Below, piece by piece: positions 36,148 to 45,815 of a DNA stretch of 64,000 nt. The first letter of the stretch is position 1; each line of letters begins with the position of its first letter. The translations under genes were made by a program, and so were the position numbers. The DNA lies in contig JASHNT010000141.1 in NCBI GenBank assembly GCA_030041495.1, positions 186,001 to 250,000 of the forward strand, read 5' to 3'. Source of the DNA: Bryobacteraceae bacterium (GTDB lineage Bacteria; Acidobacteriota; Terriglobia; Bryobacterales; Bryobacteraceae). A model generated the notes under the pieces. It was given only the letters and a program-made list of their open reading frames with translations. It made no database searches and was not told the origin of the DNA.

Positions 36148-36425
36148 TCAGTAGCTATCTCCCCGCCGGAGAGAACATGCTTTGAGAAAGACGGCGCTGC
36201 CCTGGATGTCCGGAATCGGCCGCTACGAAGGCGATACTGCCCTTCGCCGGCAGGAACCCCTTCGAGCTTCTTTATCGCGCGCCTCCGCGAGCGGTTGTAC
36301 GGATCGATCTTGAGCGCGGAAGGCCTCAGCGTAATGCGTCGCGAGGTCCGGGTGGCTTTCAAGAGCCGGAGGTAATCGCGTTCGAACCGGGCTGTCACAA
36401 AAACCGAGAATTCGGCAGGTCCCAT
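36148..36425 (-). pseudogene. ParE/RelE-type toxin remnant with several frameshifts
   Basis: The first frame begins VFVTARFERDYLRLLKA and includes DPYNRSRR and KKLEGVPAGEGQYRLRSGR, typical of this toxin family. Between these the frame is scrambled: the neighbouring frame reads HPDLATHYAEAFRA, the expected helix, so one base and then two bases were lost, restoring frame. After QYRLRSGR another shift moves the normal C-terminus (DIQGSAVFLKACSLRRGDSY) into a third frame ending at TGA 36148. The uncorrected frame runs on to 36105. Three lesions mean it is not a working toxin. Confidence 0.75.
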
Positions 36426-36434
36426 TGACCGCGA

Positions 36435-36611
36435 TCAGCGCCTTGCTTTCGCTCTTTTCTTCGCGGTGGAAGACAAGAGGACTTCCGCACGCTTCACCCG
36501 TCCGGCGGCGATGTCCGTGTTGCTTTCCGTGATCGCGCGCCGTACGCCCGCGTCCTGCAATTCGAGCTCGTCTTCGAGTTCATCGGGGGTGAGCTTTGGC
36601 AGTATGGTGAT
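36435..36611 (-). pseudogene. Antitoxin remnant lacking a start codon
   Basis: An open frame of 58 codons reading ILPKLTPDELEDELELQDAG, then RRAITESNTDIAAGRVKRAE, and ending in a Lys/Arg-rich tail at TGA 36435. It ends nine bases before the toxin remnant ATG. This is the size and composition of small antitoxins paired with ParE/RelE toxins. No ATG, GTG or TTG opens the frame; the codon before ITILPK is GCG at 36614, one change from GTG. Both halves of the locus therefore look decayed. Confidence 0.5.
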
Positions 36612-36683
36612 CGCCCGCCCGTATACTCACCCCTAGCAAGTGGCGCCAGAAGGTCAACTGCGGCCTCCCTTTCGGATTCGGAG

Positions 36684-39341
36684 TCACTTGGGCGCCGGAC
36701 CGCGCACCACTTGCACGAAATCTTCCGGGCGGATCCATTTGGCGAACGCAGCTCGCACTTCGTCCGCGGTCATATTGAAATAGCGCTGCGCTGCGCGGAA
36801 CGGCTCATCGAGCGGCAGATCCACATCGACGCGCCGCAAATAACCGCTGGCCGTCGCATCCTCGCTCGCTTCCGATAACGGAATCTGGCGCAGCAGGAGA
36901 GCCTTGGCCTGTTCCAGCTCCTCCGGCGTGACGTTGTCTTTCTGCATCGACGCCAGATCGCGCTGGATCAGCGCCCGCGCCTTAGAGACGTTCGCCGGGT
37001 CGCATCCGTATTCGACCGTGTAATCCGCGCGAGTCTGCGTAGCGCTGAGACGATCGCTTACGTTGTACACATAGCCGTTAATCTGCCGCAGGTCGTGATA
37101 CAGCCGCGTGGCATAAAACCCTCCGCCCAACACGAAATTGCCCACCTGCAGCGGATAATAATCGGGATTCGACCGGTTCATCGGAAGTTCCTCCGCCAGG
37201 TCCACCGAATCCTGCACGGAGCTGGAATCCGGAACGTTGGTCGCAGCGGAGTGGTTGGCCGGCACCGCGGGAAGAACGGTCTGCGGCTTCGCGCCGGAAG
37301 CCGTCCAGTTCCCGAAATATTTTTCGATGGTGGTCTTGGCTTCATCCGGAGTTACATCGCCGATCACGACAATGGTGGTCAGATCCGGACGAAACGTGCT
37401 CGCGTAGTAGTTGTGGACATCGTCGAGCGAGAGCCCGCTCACGCTCTTGGGCGTCGCTTCCCGCAGTTCGGGATCGCCCTTGGGATAAAGCCCCGCGTCG
37501 AGTGCGCGTTGCGCGCGGTATTCCGGACTCATCAGGTTGCCCGCGGTGAATTGCGCCGTCTGCTGCCGCACCACGTTGAACGCCTCCGCAGGGAAGGCCG
37601 GATTCAGCTCGTTATCGGCCAGCAGTTCCACGCCCCGCGAAAAATATTCCTTGAGTACGCGCAGCGAAAAATCCGCGCCGCCGGATTCCGAGGCTCCGAT
37701 ATCGTCCAGAGCCTTCTGAAACGCGATGCGGTCGAGACTCTTCGTGCCGTAGTTGAACAATTGTTCGGTCACGTCGTCTACGCCGTCTTTGCCCGGCGGC
37801 GACTCCAGATCCGGCTCGTGGCGGATCGAAGCCATCACAGTCACCGTGGGCGCAATCTTCACCGTCTGGACGATGAGCCGAATCCCGTTTGCCAGCGTCA
37901 CATCCGAAGGCAGCGTCTCCTGCTTCGGCACGGCGAGCGAATTGAGCGACGCTTTGGCCCAATCCGGCAGCTCCACCGGCTTGGTGGGAGCCGCGGTCAG
38001 AGTCTCTCCCCCGCCAAAACCCCTCGCGGAAACCGGCGCGCCGGAGGGCCGCGGCTTCAGCGTCGCCGTGATCATTTGCGTGTCTACCAGGTAAGCCTTC
38101 GCGATCCGATTCACATCGTCAACAGTGACCTTCTTCATCGCATCGACGTCTTCATCCGGCGACTGGCGTCCTTCGGCGGCCAGCGCCTCCGACCACAGCA
38201 TCGCCAGGCCGGGAATCGATCCGCGCTCAAATTCGGCTTGCGCGATCTCGCTGCGCTTGGCCGCCTCCACCAGATCCGCGGGAACGCCGTTCTTGACGTA
38301 ATCTGCGATGATGCTCTTCATCTGGGCCAGAATCGACGCGGAATCCGCCCCGGCCGGCAGCGCACCCAGAGCGTAGCCGACGCTGGCTTTGGGATAGTTT
38401 TCCGCGATTCCGAACTGCGCCGCCAGAGCCTTGCCTGCCGGCACCAGCGCGTACAGGTCCCCGCGCTGGCTGGCGAGGGCGTCCGCCAGAATCTGCGCCG
38501 CCGCGTAGTCCGGACTATCGGTTCCGGGAAAACGATACGCCAGAAAGGCGAGCGTGTAAGGCAAGTTGCTGTCCAGCGTGAACGTCTCCGCTTTCACCGG
38601 CTGCAAGCTCACGCCGGGATGCGACGGGACCGTGCGCCTGGAAATAGAGCCGTAGATCTTGCGGATGGAAGCAATGGTGGCATCCGGATCGACGTCGCCC
38701 ACCACCACCAGGATCGCGTTATTCGGCGCGTACCAGTGGTTATAAAAATCCGCGAGCATCGTGCCCGTGGTGGCGTCGAAAGACGCCTTGGTTCCGAGAG
38801 CGTCGTGCGCGTAAGGAGTTCCCGCAAACAGATCCTCATTCAGGCGTGTGAGAAAGTTGTAAGTGGGATTAGAAAGATCGCGCGCAACCTCCTGCTCGAT
38901 TGCGCCGCGCTCCTGATCCCACTCTCCCTGCTGGTCATCTACGTGCTGCATGCATGCGGCGTAGAGCCGCAGCGCGACTTCTGTATCCTCAGCGGGCACG
39001 GTCGAAAAATACTGCGTGATGTTCTGTTGGGTGTCCGCGTCGCCATCGCCTCCCAATTGTGCGAAGACCGCCGCAGTCTGGTCCGCGCTGACTCCCATGC
39101 ATCCCCGGAACGCCATGTGCTCCTGCGCGTGCGCGGTGCCCGGGAATCCGGAGGGTGTCTCATCCGCGCCGGTAATGTAGTTGAGATAGACCGTGGCCAC
39201 GTGCGCCAGCGGATTGTGAATCACTACTACACGCAATCCGTTATCCAGAGTCGCGCGCTTGATTTCTGCTTCGGTGTTCTGCGCCTTGTGACAACTCAGC
39301 AGGGCAACCGCCAGCATGCACGGTAACAGTGCTTTCTTCAT
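36684..39341 (-). CDS. M16-family zinc metallopeptidase, lipoprotein
   Basis: An 885-residue protein with lipoprotein signal MKKALLPCMLAVALLSC. The N-terminal M16 half has the inverted zinc motif HAQEH near residue 70 and the downstream Glu in ERGAIEQEVARD. The C-terminal half is a second M16 fold without the motif, as usual. Such proteins degrade peptides, often in the periplasm. The ATG at 39341 lies 22 bases after the stop of the small Cys-rich gene, so they are probably cotranscribed. The opposite strand shows a 743-codon open frame, which is a shadow. Confidence 0.93.
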   Translation of the reverse strand: MKKALLPCMLAVALLSCHKAQNTEAEIKRATLDNGLRVVVIHNPLAHVATVYLNYITGADETPSGFPGTAHAQEHMAFRGCMGVSADQTAAVFAQLGGDGDADTQQNITQYFSTVPAEDTEVALRLYAACMQHVDDQQGEWDQERGAIEQEVARDLSNPTYNFLTRLNEDLFAGTPYAHDALGTKASFDATTGTMLADFYNHWYAPNNAILVVVGDVDPDATIASIRKIYGSISRRTVPSHPGVSLQPVKAETFTLDSNLPYTLAFLAYRFPGTDSPDYAAAQILADALASQRGDLYALVPAGKALAAQFGIAENYPKASVGYALGALPAGADSASILAQMKSIIADYVKNGVPADLVEAAKRSEIAQAEFERGSIPGLAMLWSEALAAEGRQSPDEDVDAMKKVTVDDVNRIAKAYLVDTQMITATLKPRPSGAPVSARGFGGGETLTAAPTKPVELPDWAKASLNSLAVPKQETLPSDVTLANGIRLIVQTVKIAPTVTVMASIRHEPDLESPPGKDGVDDVTEQLFNYGTKSLDRIAFQKALDDIGASESGGADFSLRVLKEYFSRGVELLADNELNPAFPAEAFNVVRQQTAQFTAGNLMSPEYRAQRALDAGLYPKGDPELREATPKSVSGLSLDDVHNYYASTFRPDLTTIVVIGDVTPDEAKTTIEKYFGNWTASGAKPQTVLPAVPANHSAATNVPDSSSVQDSVDLAEELPMNRSNPDYYPLQVGNFVLGGGFYATRLYHDLRQINGYVYNVSDRLSATQTRADYTVEYGCDPANVSKARALIQRDLASMQKDNVTPEELEQAKALLLRQIPLSEASEDATASGYLRRVDVDLPLDEPFRAAQRYFNMTADEVRAAFAKWIRPEDFVQVVRGPAPK

Positions 39342-39362
39342 GGTGTCTTTATTCTCGCCCAA

Positions 39363-39551
39363 TCAGCAGGCAGGCGCGGGTTGATAGCCGGAACAACTCA
39401 GGACCGGCAAGCGGGGATATTTAGGAAACCGTGAATCCGTATCGGAGAGCCCACAGCGGTAGAAAATCGAGCCGCGATCGGAACGGATGATTTGCGCATG
39501 CACGCAATCCGCGCATAAGCCGGGTTCCGGACGGTCAGCGGTGTGCGTCAT
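39363..39551 (-). CDS. Small Cys-rich protein, probable zinc-binding
   Basis: A 62-residue protein with six Cys: CADC near residue 13, YRC near 32, LSC near 53 and the terminal Cys. The core CADCVHAQIIRSDRGSIFYR and FPKYPRLPVLSCSGY looks conserved rather than random. I recall similar small proteins in Acidobacteriota with an RFPKYPxLPVLxC motif. A four-Cys metal site is likely. It lies just upstream of the M16 gene on the same strand. Function unknown. Confidence 0.7.
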   Translation of the reverse strand: MTHTADRPEPGLCADCVHAQIIRSDRGSIFYRCGLSDTDSRFPKYPRLPVLSCSGYQPAPAC

Positions 39552-39636
39552 GGCGAAAACGATTTTAGCGCTCTGTTCTTAGCGGGCGTGCGCAGCATCC
39601 CTCAAACGTGATACCGTCGCCCCTCGGAGGTGCATC

Positions 39637-40722
39637 ATGCAGGTCCGCCCTATCGCGCAACTATTGTTGCTGGCGCCCCTGGCGCTCGCGCAATCCAACG
39701 TTCCTCACATCCCTTTCGAATCCGTTCCGGATTTTCTCAAGCTCCCGCCAGGCATGAACTTCGGCGAGGTGCCGGGAGTCGCGGTCAACTCCAAGGGCCA
39801 CGTCTTCGTGTTTACGCGCTCGAACACGGCCAACGGCCCAGCCTACGGCCCGGCTGCGGCCCAGTTGCTCGAATTCGGCCCCAAGGGCGAGTTCCTGCGC
39901 GAAATCGGCAAGGGCCTGTATGCGTGGTCGGAGGCGCACACCGTGCGCATCGACAAAGACGACAACATCTGGGCCATCGACAAAGGCTCCGATATGGTCA
40001 TCGAGTTCAATCCGGCGGGCCGAGTGAAGATGGTCTTCGGCCGCCGGTCGGAGTCGGCCGATGACGCCAAACCGTGGGCCCATGTCGATCCGCCGCTGCC
40101 CGCCGTCGACGGACTTTTCCGGCAACCCACCGATGTTGCCTGGGATTCGCAAGGCAACATCTACATCACCGACGGCTACATCAATTCCCGCGTCGCCAAA
40201 TACGACAAGAACGGCGACTGGGTGAAGTCCTGGGGCGACAAGGGCACGGCTCCGGGACAGTTCCGCATCCCGCACGCGATTGTCGTCGACCACAACGACA
40301 ATCTGTACGTGGGCGACCGCACCAATCGCCGCATCCAGGTGTTCGATACTGAGGGCCGCTTCCTGCGCATGTTTACCATTGACGTGCCGCCGGAGCCGGG
40401 AACGCATCCGGTTTACGGCAACACTCCCACGGGCGAACGGCTAGCCGAGCTGATCGGCGCCCCGAATTCCATCTGCATCACACCCGGTCCGAACCAGGTG
40501 CTGTACATCGGCGAAAGCACTTTCCCAGGGCGGCTGTTCAAGGTTTCGCTCGACGGCACGGTGCTGGGAGTGATCGGGAGGTCCGGGCGGCAGCTCGGGC
40601 AGTTCTCCGGAATCCATGAGTTGGCGTGCCCTTCGGAGAACGAAGTCTACGCCGCGGAAACGTCCAATTGGCGCGTGCAGAAGTTGATTCTCCATCCCGC
40701 TGGACGCGGCGCAAATCCATGA
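39637..40722 (+). CDS. Secreted NHL-repeat (six-bladed propeller) protein
   Basis: A 361-residue protein with a signal peptide (LLLLAPLALAQ). It has NHL repeats: GEVPGVAVNSKGHVFVFTRS, HTVRIDKDDNIWAIDKGS, QPTDVAWDSQGNIYITDGY, PHAIVVDHNDNLYVGDRTNR and IHELACPSENEVYAAETSN. It resembles peptidyl-alpha-hydroxyglycine lyase-like propellers, but enzymatic activity is not implied by sequence alone. ATG 39637 has CGGAGG seven bases upstream. Confidence 0.86.
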   Translation: MQVRPIAQLLLLAPLALAQSNVPHIPFESVPDFLKLPPGMNFGEVPGVAVNSKGHVFVFTRSNTANGPAYGPAAAQLLEFGPKGEFLREIGKGLYAWSEAHTVRIDKDDNIWAIDKGSDMVIEFNPAGRVKMVFGRRSESADDAKPWAHVDPPLPAVDGLFRQPTDVAWDSQGNIYITDGYINSRVAKYDKNGDWVKSWGDKGTAPGQFRIPHAIVVDHNDNLYVGDRTNRRIQVFDTEGRFLRMFTIDVPPEPGTHPVYGNTPTGERLAELIGAPNSICITPGPNQVLYIGESTFPGRLFKVSLDGTVLGVIGRSGRQLGQFSGIHELACPSENEVYAAETSNWRVQKLILHPAGRGANP

Positions 40723-40836
40723 GGACACATCGGGTTTACGTGGGAAACCGGCTAGGTGCTTACTCCTACGCGGATTGAAACCAAGGTACGCTGGCTGCGG
40801 CGGCGCTCTTCTGCCAATCTTGAGTTGCGAGGATTC

Positions 40837-41205
40837 ATGGACGAACGCAGAAGAGAGGCGAGATTCGACGTGGCTGCCCCCGCCGCGTTGAAGCCGGTAG
40901 GATCGGCCCCAGCCGTGGGCCTGGAGGGCCAGGTGGTGAATGTTTCTTCGCATGGAGTGAGGGTCCGCGTGACCGGGATGGCCGGCGAACTCCCGCAAGT
41001 CGGCGACCTCTATCGAGTCCGGAGTTCCGATGACCGTATGCTGTGCCAGGTCGCCAATTCTCTTTCGGGAATCCACGGGACCGACATCGGCTTCCGGATC
41101 GTTTACTGGAGCGAGACCGGCGCACTGGACCGCGTGATTCTGGACCATTCGCGGCCGGGCTCGCGCAACGTTCTGCGAGAGCTCAGGATTCCACGCCTGC
41201 TGTAG
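40837..41205 (+). CDS. PilZ-domain protein
   Basis: A 122-residue single-domain protein. RRREARFDVAAPAALKPV at the N-terminus carries the RxxxR arginines that bind cyclic-di-GMP, followed by VVNVSSHGVRVRV, the D/NxSxxG motif (here NVSSHG). ATG 40837 is chosen because the domain starts there and CGAGGA precedes it; the frame opens at 40756. It is a likely cyclic-di-GMP effector. No partner is obvious next to it. Confidence 0.82.
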   Translation: MDERRREARFDVAAPAALKPVGSAPAVGLEGQVVNVSSHGVRVRVTGMAGELPQVGDLYRVRSSDDRMLCQVANSLSGIHGTDIGFRIVYWSETGALDRVILDHSRPGSRNVLRELRIPRLL

Positions 41206-41279
41206 ATCCTGCCCGGTTCGACATACAAGCGGTGAGGTTCCGCCAAAGGCTCGCACGCGACCTTCCGTGCCGGCCAAAA

Positions 41280-43463
41280 TCAAACGCGGATTTCTTCGTG
41301 GACTCGCTCCGTGAGATCGCTAACGGACCCGGTCTCCAGGCGCCACAAACCCGGCTGCTTCTCGCTGAAGCCATTGTCGCGATAAATATGCCGGACCCGA
41401 ATATTGCGCGAGGTCTCAACAATTCGCGCGGTCACGGTTTTTGCCCTGGCCGCGACGGAGTCGATCATGTACTTCAGAAATTTGTGTTCAACGCCGAGCC
41501 CCAAAACCCGGCAGCTCAGGACAAATCCCAGGAGTTCCGCATGGTCATCGCAAACCGCGGCGCCCACTAGCCCATAATCGCCGAACCGGTCGGAAACGTG
41601 CAGCGAGAAAAGATCTGCTGAAGGGTTCGAAAGCAGGGTCTTCAGTTCGCCGATTGTGAATTTACGTCCCGTAGTGTTGAATTGCGTCGTGCGCTGGAAT
41701 AGCTCCTCAATCCGAGCGAGATCATCCTCGGACATCACACGCTGCATGCGGCACTTCACTTCGAGTGACTGAATGTAGATTCCCTCATTCATCTCCGCCT
41801 GAAGCTTTTGGCGGCTTAGCTGCGCTTTCACCAGATCCGTGCGCATAGCCGACGCGGAGGTGATCCGCGGCAGTTGCAGCCGCGGGTCATTCAAAAGCGC
41901 TCTTCTCAAACCAAACAAATTTTCTCCCCACACATCCACCTCGGGCAGACACTGGCGAACGCGGTCACGCTCGATCGGATGGTCGTCGATGAATACGAAT
42001 GTGTTGAGCGCAAAACCAAGCTCGCTCGCGATGGACCGAATGTTCTCCGCCTTGTCGTTCCAGTTGATCCGCCAGGTCACGAAGTCGTCAAGGGTCAGCA
42101 GCCGCTCGCGGGGATAAGTCTCGCCGAACTTCCACAGCTCTCGAACCGTTGCTTCGTCGTTCTTACTGACGCAAGCAAGCACAATGCCGCGGCGCTTCAG
42201 ACATCGAAGGGCCTCATGAATGCCGAAGTATGTGCCGGCGAATGAGAAGGGCCCGCTTCTGGTCGAGTCCCAGGCGAACGGAGTGCCCGTCTCGGCCAGC
42301 ACACCGGGCCACAAAACGCCATCCAAATCGACGATGACGCATTTCTTGCGGTCAATCCCGAGCACCGCCACCAGCGCATCCATATGAATTTGCGACATGG
42401 CCTTCTCGCGGATATACGGATCGCCGTGAACCCACTGAACCAGCGGGGTCATCGGCGGAAAGGCATGGTGGACCGACGTCATTTCAGTTTGCGGACGTTG
42501 CAAAAGCCAGCCGGGCGATCCGAAATGCGTGAAGTCCATGTGCCCGTCGTCGAGCAGGTGCTCTGATCCGATGGCTCCAAGTGCCGCGGCAACGTCGATC
42601 AGGTGCACATCTGAAAACTCCGTGACCGTCTCCGCCAGCGCCACGTTCGTCAGCCGGAACCGCATACGGTGGCCGCGAAGACCGCGCTCGGCCAGACCCA
42701 GCGGTTGCACAGTCGGCTCCGGGAGATTGTCGATGAGGATCGGCGCCGAGGTTCGTTCGCGCAGTTCCCGGAGAATCCGTCGCACCTGGTCGATGTAAGG
42801 TTTTTGCGGATGCGATCTGGCCGGCACCTCGCCGGCGATCTCGTGTCGCGCCCGCAGGGCTCCGATCATGATCGCGTCATGCCGGTGCTCGCTCGCAAAA
42901 CTAAGATCGTCCGGGAATGTCGCGGAGAGGACCAGGTTGAGACCGCGTTTAGACGCCTCGCGTCTCAGGAAATCGGACTCCATCTGGATGTCGCAGTCAC
43001 CGAAGAGTACAACGTCGACGCGCCGGGCTGCAGTTCCGATATCGGGTAACCCTTGGGGCGACATGGCGGCCCAATAGGGTTCGGAGCCTTCCCTCATTTC
43101 CCGGCGATAGCGCTCCAGCAGCGCAATCGGATCGCGTCCGTAGGTCTGGCCCAATTCTTTCGTGAATGCAGCGATTTCCTCCTCCGGACTTTGTTCTGTC
43201 AGAATGCCGCGTTTGACCAGGGACTGCACACAGCGGCTCAAGGTATCGCGGTCGTAGGACAAGAACTTTTCGAGCGCTTGGTAAGCCTCGGGCACCTGGC
43301 GCGGCTCGGCAAAAAAAGCGAGGAGGTCGCTGACCTCCTGCGTGATGTTCAGGCGGACATAGTTGATCGCATGAAGCACCAGAATTTGGCCGGGACCGAC
43401 CGGCAACTGGTGGATGAAACGAGACTGGCGCAGGATCATCGCCGATTCTGGGCAGACCCCCAT
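41280..43463 (-). CDS. FkbH-type HAD-IIIC protein with extra N-terminal domain
   Basis: A 727-residue protein. Residues about 9-110 (SRFIHQLPVGPGQILVLHAI, then ITQEVSDLLAFF) resemble the PqqD-like front domain of peptide-maturase enzymes. Residues about 150-330 are the SGNH-like region usual before FkbH. The HAD domain follows with IVDLDGVLWPGVL near 379, CVSKN and FIDDHPIERDRVRQ, then a GNAT-like domain (SDRFGDYGLVGAAVCDDHAE). FkbH enzymes load glyceryl units from 1,3-bisphosphoglycerate on carrier proteins. No carrier protein or polyketide gene is adjacent. It lies 54 bases after the TPR-sulfotransferase, so an operon is likely. ATG 43439 is an alternative start. Confidence 0.85.
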   Translation of the reverse strand: MGVCPESAMILRQSRFIHQLPVGPGQILVLHAINYVRLNITQEVSDLLAFFAEPRQVPEAYQALEKFLSYDRDTLSRCVQSLVKRGILTEQSPEEEIAAFTKELGQTYGRDPIALLERYRREMREGSEPYWAAMSPQGLPDIGTAARRVDVVLFGDCDIQMESDFLRREASKRGLNLVLSATFPDDLSFASEHRHDAIMIGALRARHEIAGEVPARSHPQKPYIDQVRRILRELRERTSAPILIDNLPEPTVQPLGLAERGLRGHRMRFRLTNVALAETVTEFSDVHLIDVAAALGAIGSEHLLDDGHMDFTHFGSPGWLLQRPQTEMTSVHHAFPPMTPLVQWVHGDPYIREKAMSQIHMDALVAVLGIDRKKCVIVDLDGVLWPGVLAETGTPFAWDSTRSGPFSFAGTYFGIHEALRCLKRRGIVLACVSKNDEATVRELWKFGETYPRERLLTLDDFVTWRINWNDKAENIRSIASELGFALNTFVFIDDHPIERDRVRQCLPEVDVWGENLFGLRRALLNDPRLQLPRITSASAMRTDLVKAQLSRQKLQAEMNEGIYIQSLEVKCRMQRVMSEDDLARIEELFQRTTQFNTTGRKFTIGELKTLLSNPSADLFSLHVSDRFGDYGLVGAAVCDDHAELLGFVLSCRVLGLGVEHKFLKYMIDSVAARAKTVTARIVETSRNIRVRHIYRDNGFSEKQPGLWRLETGSVSDLTERVHEEIRV

Positions 43464-43517
43464 GTAAGTACTTTTAGTGGCTTCCTCCCAGTTGATCGGC
43501 GTAGGGGAGCCAATTCT

Positions 43518-45692
43518 TTAGAATGCGGGGCGCTCGGCAGCCAATTCGAGCAGTAAGGGGCCCAAACTAGTTTCGTATTTTCGCCAACGGCCGATCGAAC
43601 TGCCGGCTAGAGGCTGCCGGACCTGCACGTTGCTTGCGGTCTTCACCAGCCGTTCCGTCTGGTGGAAGAGAAGGCAGCGAGGGTCCCACGGCAGCCCGCA
43701 AAAACCGATCAAGCGCCGGGCTTGGCCTTCCAGATCATGGACCACATTTTCGTAGGAAACCTCGAGCATGACGCCGGGCGGAAGCACGGCTCGCCAGTGG
43801 GCCATCAATTCTTGGTAGGCGCGGTAATAACGGCCCAGCTCAGCGAGATCGTAGGTGTACGGGAGGCCGTAGGTGAACAGCCTGGAATAACACGAAATGC
43901 ACGTATCCAAAGGGTCGCGCATGGTGTGGATGATCCGGGCATTGGGCAGGATCATCCGGATCAAGCCGATGCTCAGAAAGTTCCCCGGCAATTTGTCGAC
44001 GATGCGAAGAGTGTCTTCCGCGACGGTCGGCAGACTCGCCAGATACGCTCGAGCAAGTTCGCGCAAGCCGTCTTCGTCGAGGGCTAGAACGCATTCCGGG
44101 AATGCAACCGGCGGATCGCCGGCGCTTAACTCGTGAACGGTTTTTTCAAGATGCTCCAACTCCCCCGCCGCGTGAATCTGTGGATGGCTGGCAAGAATCT
44201 GCTCCACCAGCGTGCTGCCCGAACGCGGCATTCCCAGCACGAACACGGGGACGGAGGACGGATCGCCCGATCCACTAAGCCGTTCCAGGAGATCTCGGTC
44301 AAACACAGTCGCAATACGCTTGAACCCCTTGAGCGTAGCTGCTTCGTCGTAATCGATCTGGGCTCGTTTCAAGGCATTGCCGATGCGGAGATGCTCGAAC
44401 GATCGAGCATAGTCTTCCGCATCTTCGAGGGCCTTGGCGAGAGCGAAGTGAAGATGCGGCGATTTTGCTTGGGGTCCTTCGGCTTGGTTAGCCAAAAGTT
44501 CGAGCGCCGCAAGCTCCGGATCGTCGCGGCGGAAGAGCTTGAGTTCCGCGCGATGCAGGCGAGCCTCCGCATAGTCCGCCCGGATTGCGATGGCGCGCGT
44601 GTAATGATCAAATGCCTCCTTAAAATGCCCTTGGGCCTTTAGAATGTTGCCAAGGTTGTTCAAAGCCTCCGCGTTGTTCGGGTCAATCGCGAATGCCCGC
44701 GCGTAGTGCGACATCGCTTCCTCGACCCTGTTCTGATCCGTCAGCACGATCCCGAGATTATTGTGCGCTGCGGCGTGATTTGGATTGATGGCCAGCGCCC
44801 GTTCGTAATGGAACCCCGCCTCCGCCGCCCGGCCTTGCGCCGCAAGGGCGATTCCGAGATTGCTGTGTACATTCGCGTGGTTCGGGTTTAACTCAAGTGC
44901 CCGTTCATACTCCGCGATTGCCTCTGGGATGCGCCCCTGGGCAGCCAAAGCGATGCCGAGATTGCCATGTAGACTTGCATCCTGCGGAGCCAGCGCCAGC
45001 GCGCGCGTGTAATGCGTGACTGCTTCGTCAAGCCGGCCTTGCGCGGCAAGGGCCATCCCCAGGTTGTTGTAGGCGTTCGCATGGCATGGGTTCAACTCGA
45101 TTGCGCGCCGGTAATGGACCATCGCTTCCCCGCTCCGGCCTGCTGCCGCAAGGGCGATGCCAAGGTTATTGTGCGCGTCTGCGTAATCCGGTTTGAGCGC
45201 CAGAGCCCGCTCCAGATATCGCATCGCGTCAACCGCCTCGCCCTGGGTGTAGCGGATGTTTCCCAGGTTGAACCAGCCCTCGGCCAATGCCGGATTGATT
45301 GCGAGAGCACGCTCATAACACTCCTGAGCGTCCCCGGGCCGGCCCTGCTTCTGGCGGACGTTGCCCAGGTTGACATAGGCTTCGGCCAGATCCGGTTTGA
45401 GCGTCAACGCAGCCTTGTAACACCGCTCCGCTTCATCCAGCTTTCCCTGCATCTCCAGGACCGTGCCGAGGTTCAGATGATACTGCGGTTGACTGGCATT
45501 CACCACGATCGCCTGTCGAATCAGGCTGCCGGCCACCTCATGATGGCCGCGTTGGTGTTCCACCATCCCCAGCAGGTGCAGGCTATCGGCGTGACGCGAA
45601 TCCGTGGCCAGGATCTGCTGGTAGATCCGTTCCGCTTCGTTCAACCGGCCGGCGCGATGGTGCTCTAAAGCCCTTGCGATGGTATCGCGCAT
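43518..45692 (-). CDS. TPR-repeat sulfotransferase
   Basis: A 724-residue protein. About 12 consecutive TPR units fill residues 1-410 (e.g. AIELNPCHANAYNNLGMALA repeated with variation). A sulfotransferase domain fills the rest, with the PAPS 5'-phosphosulfate loop GMPRSGSTLVEQILASHP near 485-502 and the 3'-phosphate site IIHTMRDPLDTCISCYSRLF near 590. It transfers sulfate from PAPS to an unknown acceptor, possibly a protein held by the TPR array. Cotranscription with the downstream FkbH-like gene suggests a shared product. The near-identical TPR units give DNA-level repeats that could confuse assembly. Confidence 0.92.
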   Translation of the reverse strand: MRDTIARALEHHRAGRLNEAERIYQQILATDSRHADSLHLLGMVEHQRGHHEVAGSLIRQAIVVNASQPQYHLNLGTVLEMQGKLDEAERCYKAALTLKPDLAEAYVNLGNVRQKQGRPGDAQECYERALAINPALAEGWFNLGNIRYTQGEAVDAMRYLERALALKPDYADAHNNLGIALAAAGRSGEAMVHYRRAIELNPCHANAYNNLGMALAAQGRLDEAVTHYTRALALAPQDASLHGNLGIALAAQGRIPEAIAEYERALELNPNHANVHSNLGIALAAQGRAAEAGFHYERALAINPNHAAAHNNLGIVLTDQNRVEEAMSHYARAFAIDPNNAEALNNLGNILKAQGHFKEAFDHYTRAIAIRADYAEARLHRAELKLFRRDDPELAALELLANQAEGPQAKSPHLHFALAKALEDAEDYARSFEHLRIGNALKRAQIDYDEAATLKGFKRIATVFDRDLLERLSGSGDPSSVPVFVLGMPRSGSTLVEQILASHPQIHAAGELEHLEKTVHELSAGDPPVAFPECVLALDEDGLRELARAYLASLPTVAEDTLRIVDKLPGNFLSIGLIRMILPNARIIHTMRDPLDTCISCYSRLFTYGLPYTYDLAELGRYYRAYQELMAHWRAVLPPGVMLEVSYENVVHDLEGQARRLIGFCGLPWDPRCLLFHQTERLVKTASNVQVRQPLAGSSIGRWRKYETSLGPLLLELAAERPAF

Positions 45693-45815
45693 TTGATAGC
45701 GGGTGGACCTCCCATCTTAAGAAATAACGAAAGTCGTTCGCCCGCGATTACAAATGTGAGGTATGCCGATGGGCCGTACAGCAACCGTGGAACCGAGCCC
45801 AGCAGAGTTGCGAGG

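Noticed and set aside
37095-39326. A 743-codon open frame on the plus strand
   Set aside because: It lies wholly antisense to the M16 peptidase, is Arg/His-rich with no motifs or signal, and results from G+C-rich codon bias.
43900-45692. Regularly repeated DNA that might suggest a CRISPR array or satellite
   Set aside because: The repeats are codon-level copies of TPR units in an open frame with a period near 102 bases, not identical repeats with spacers.
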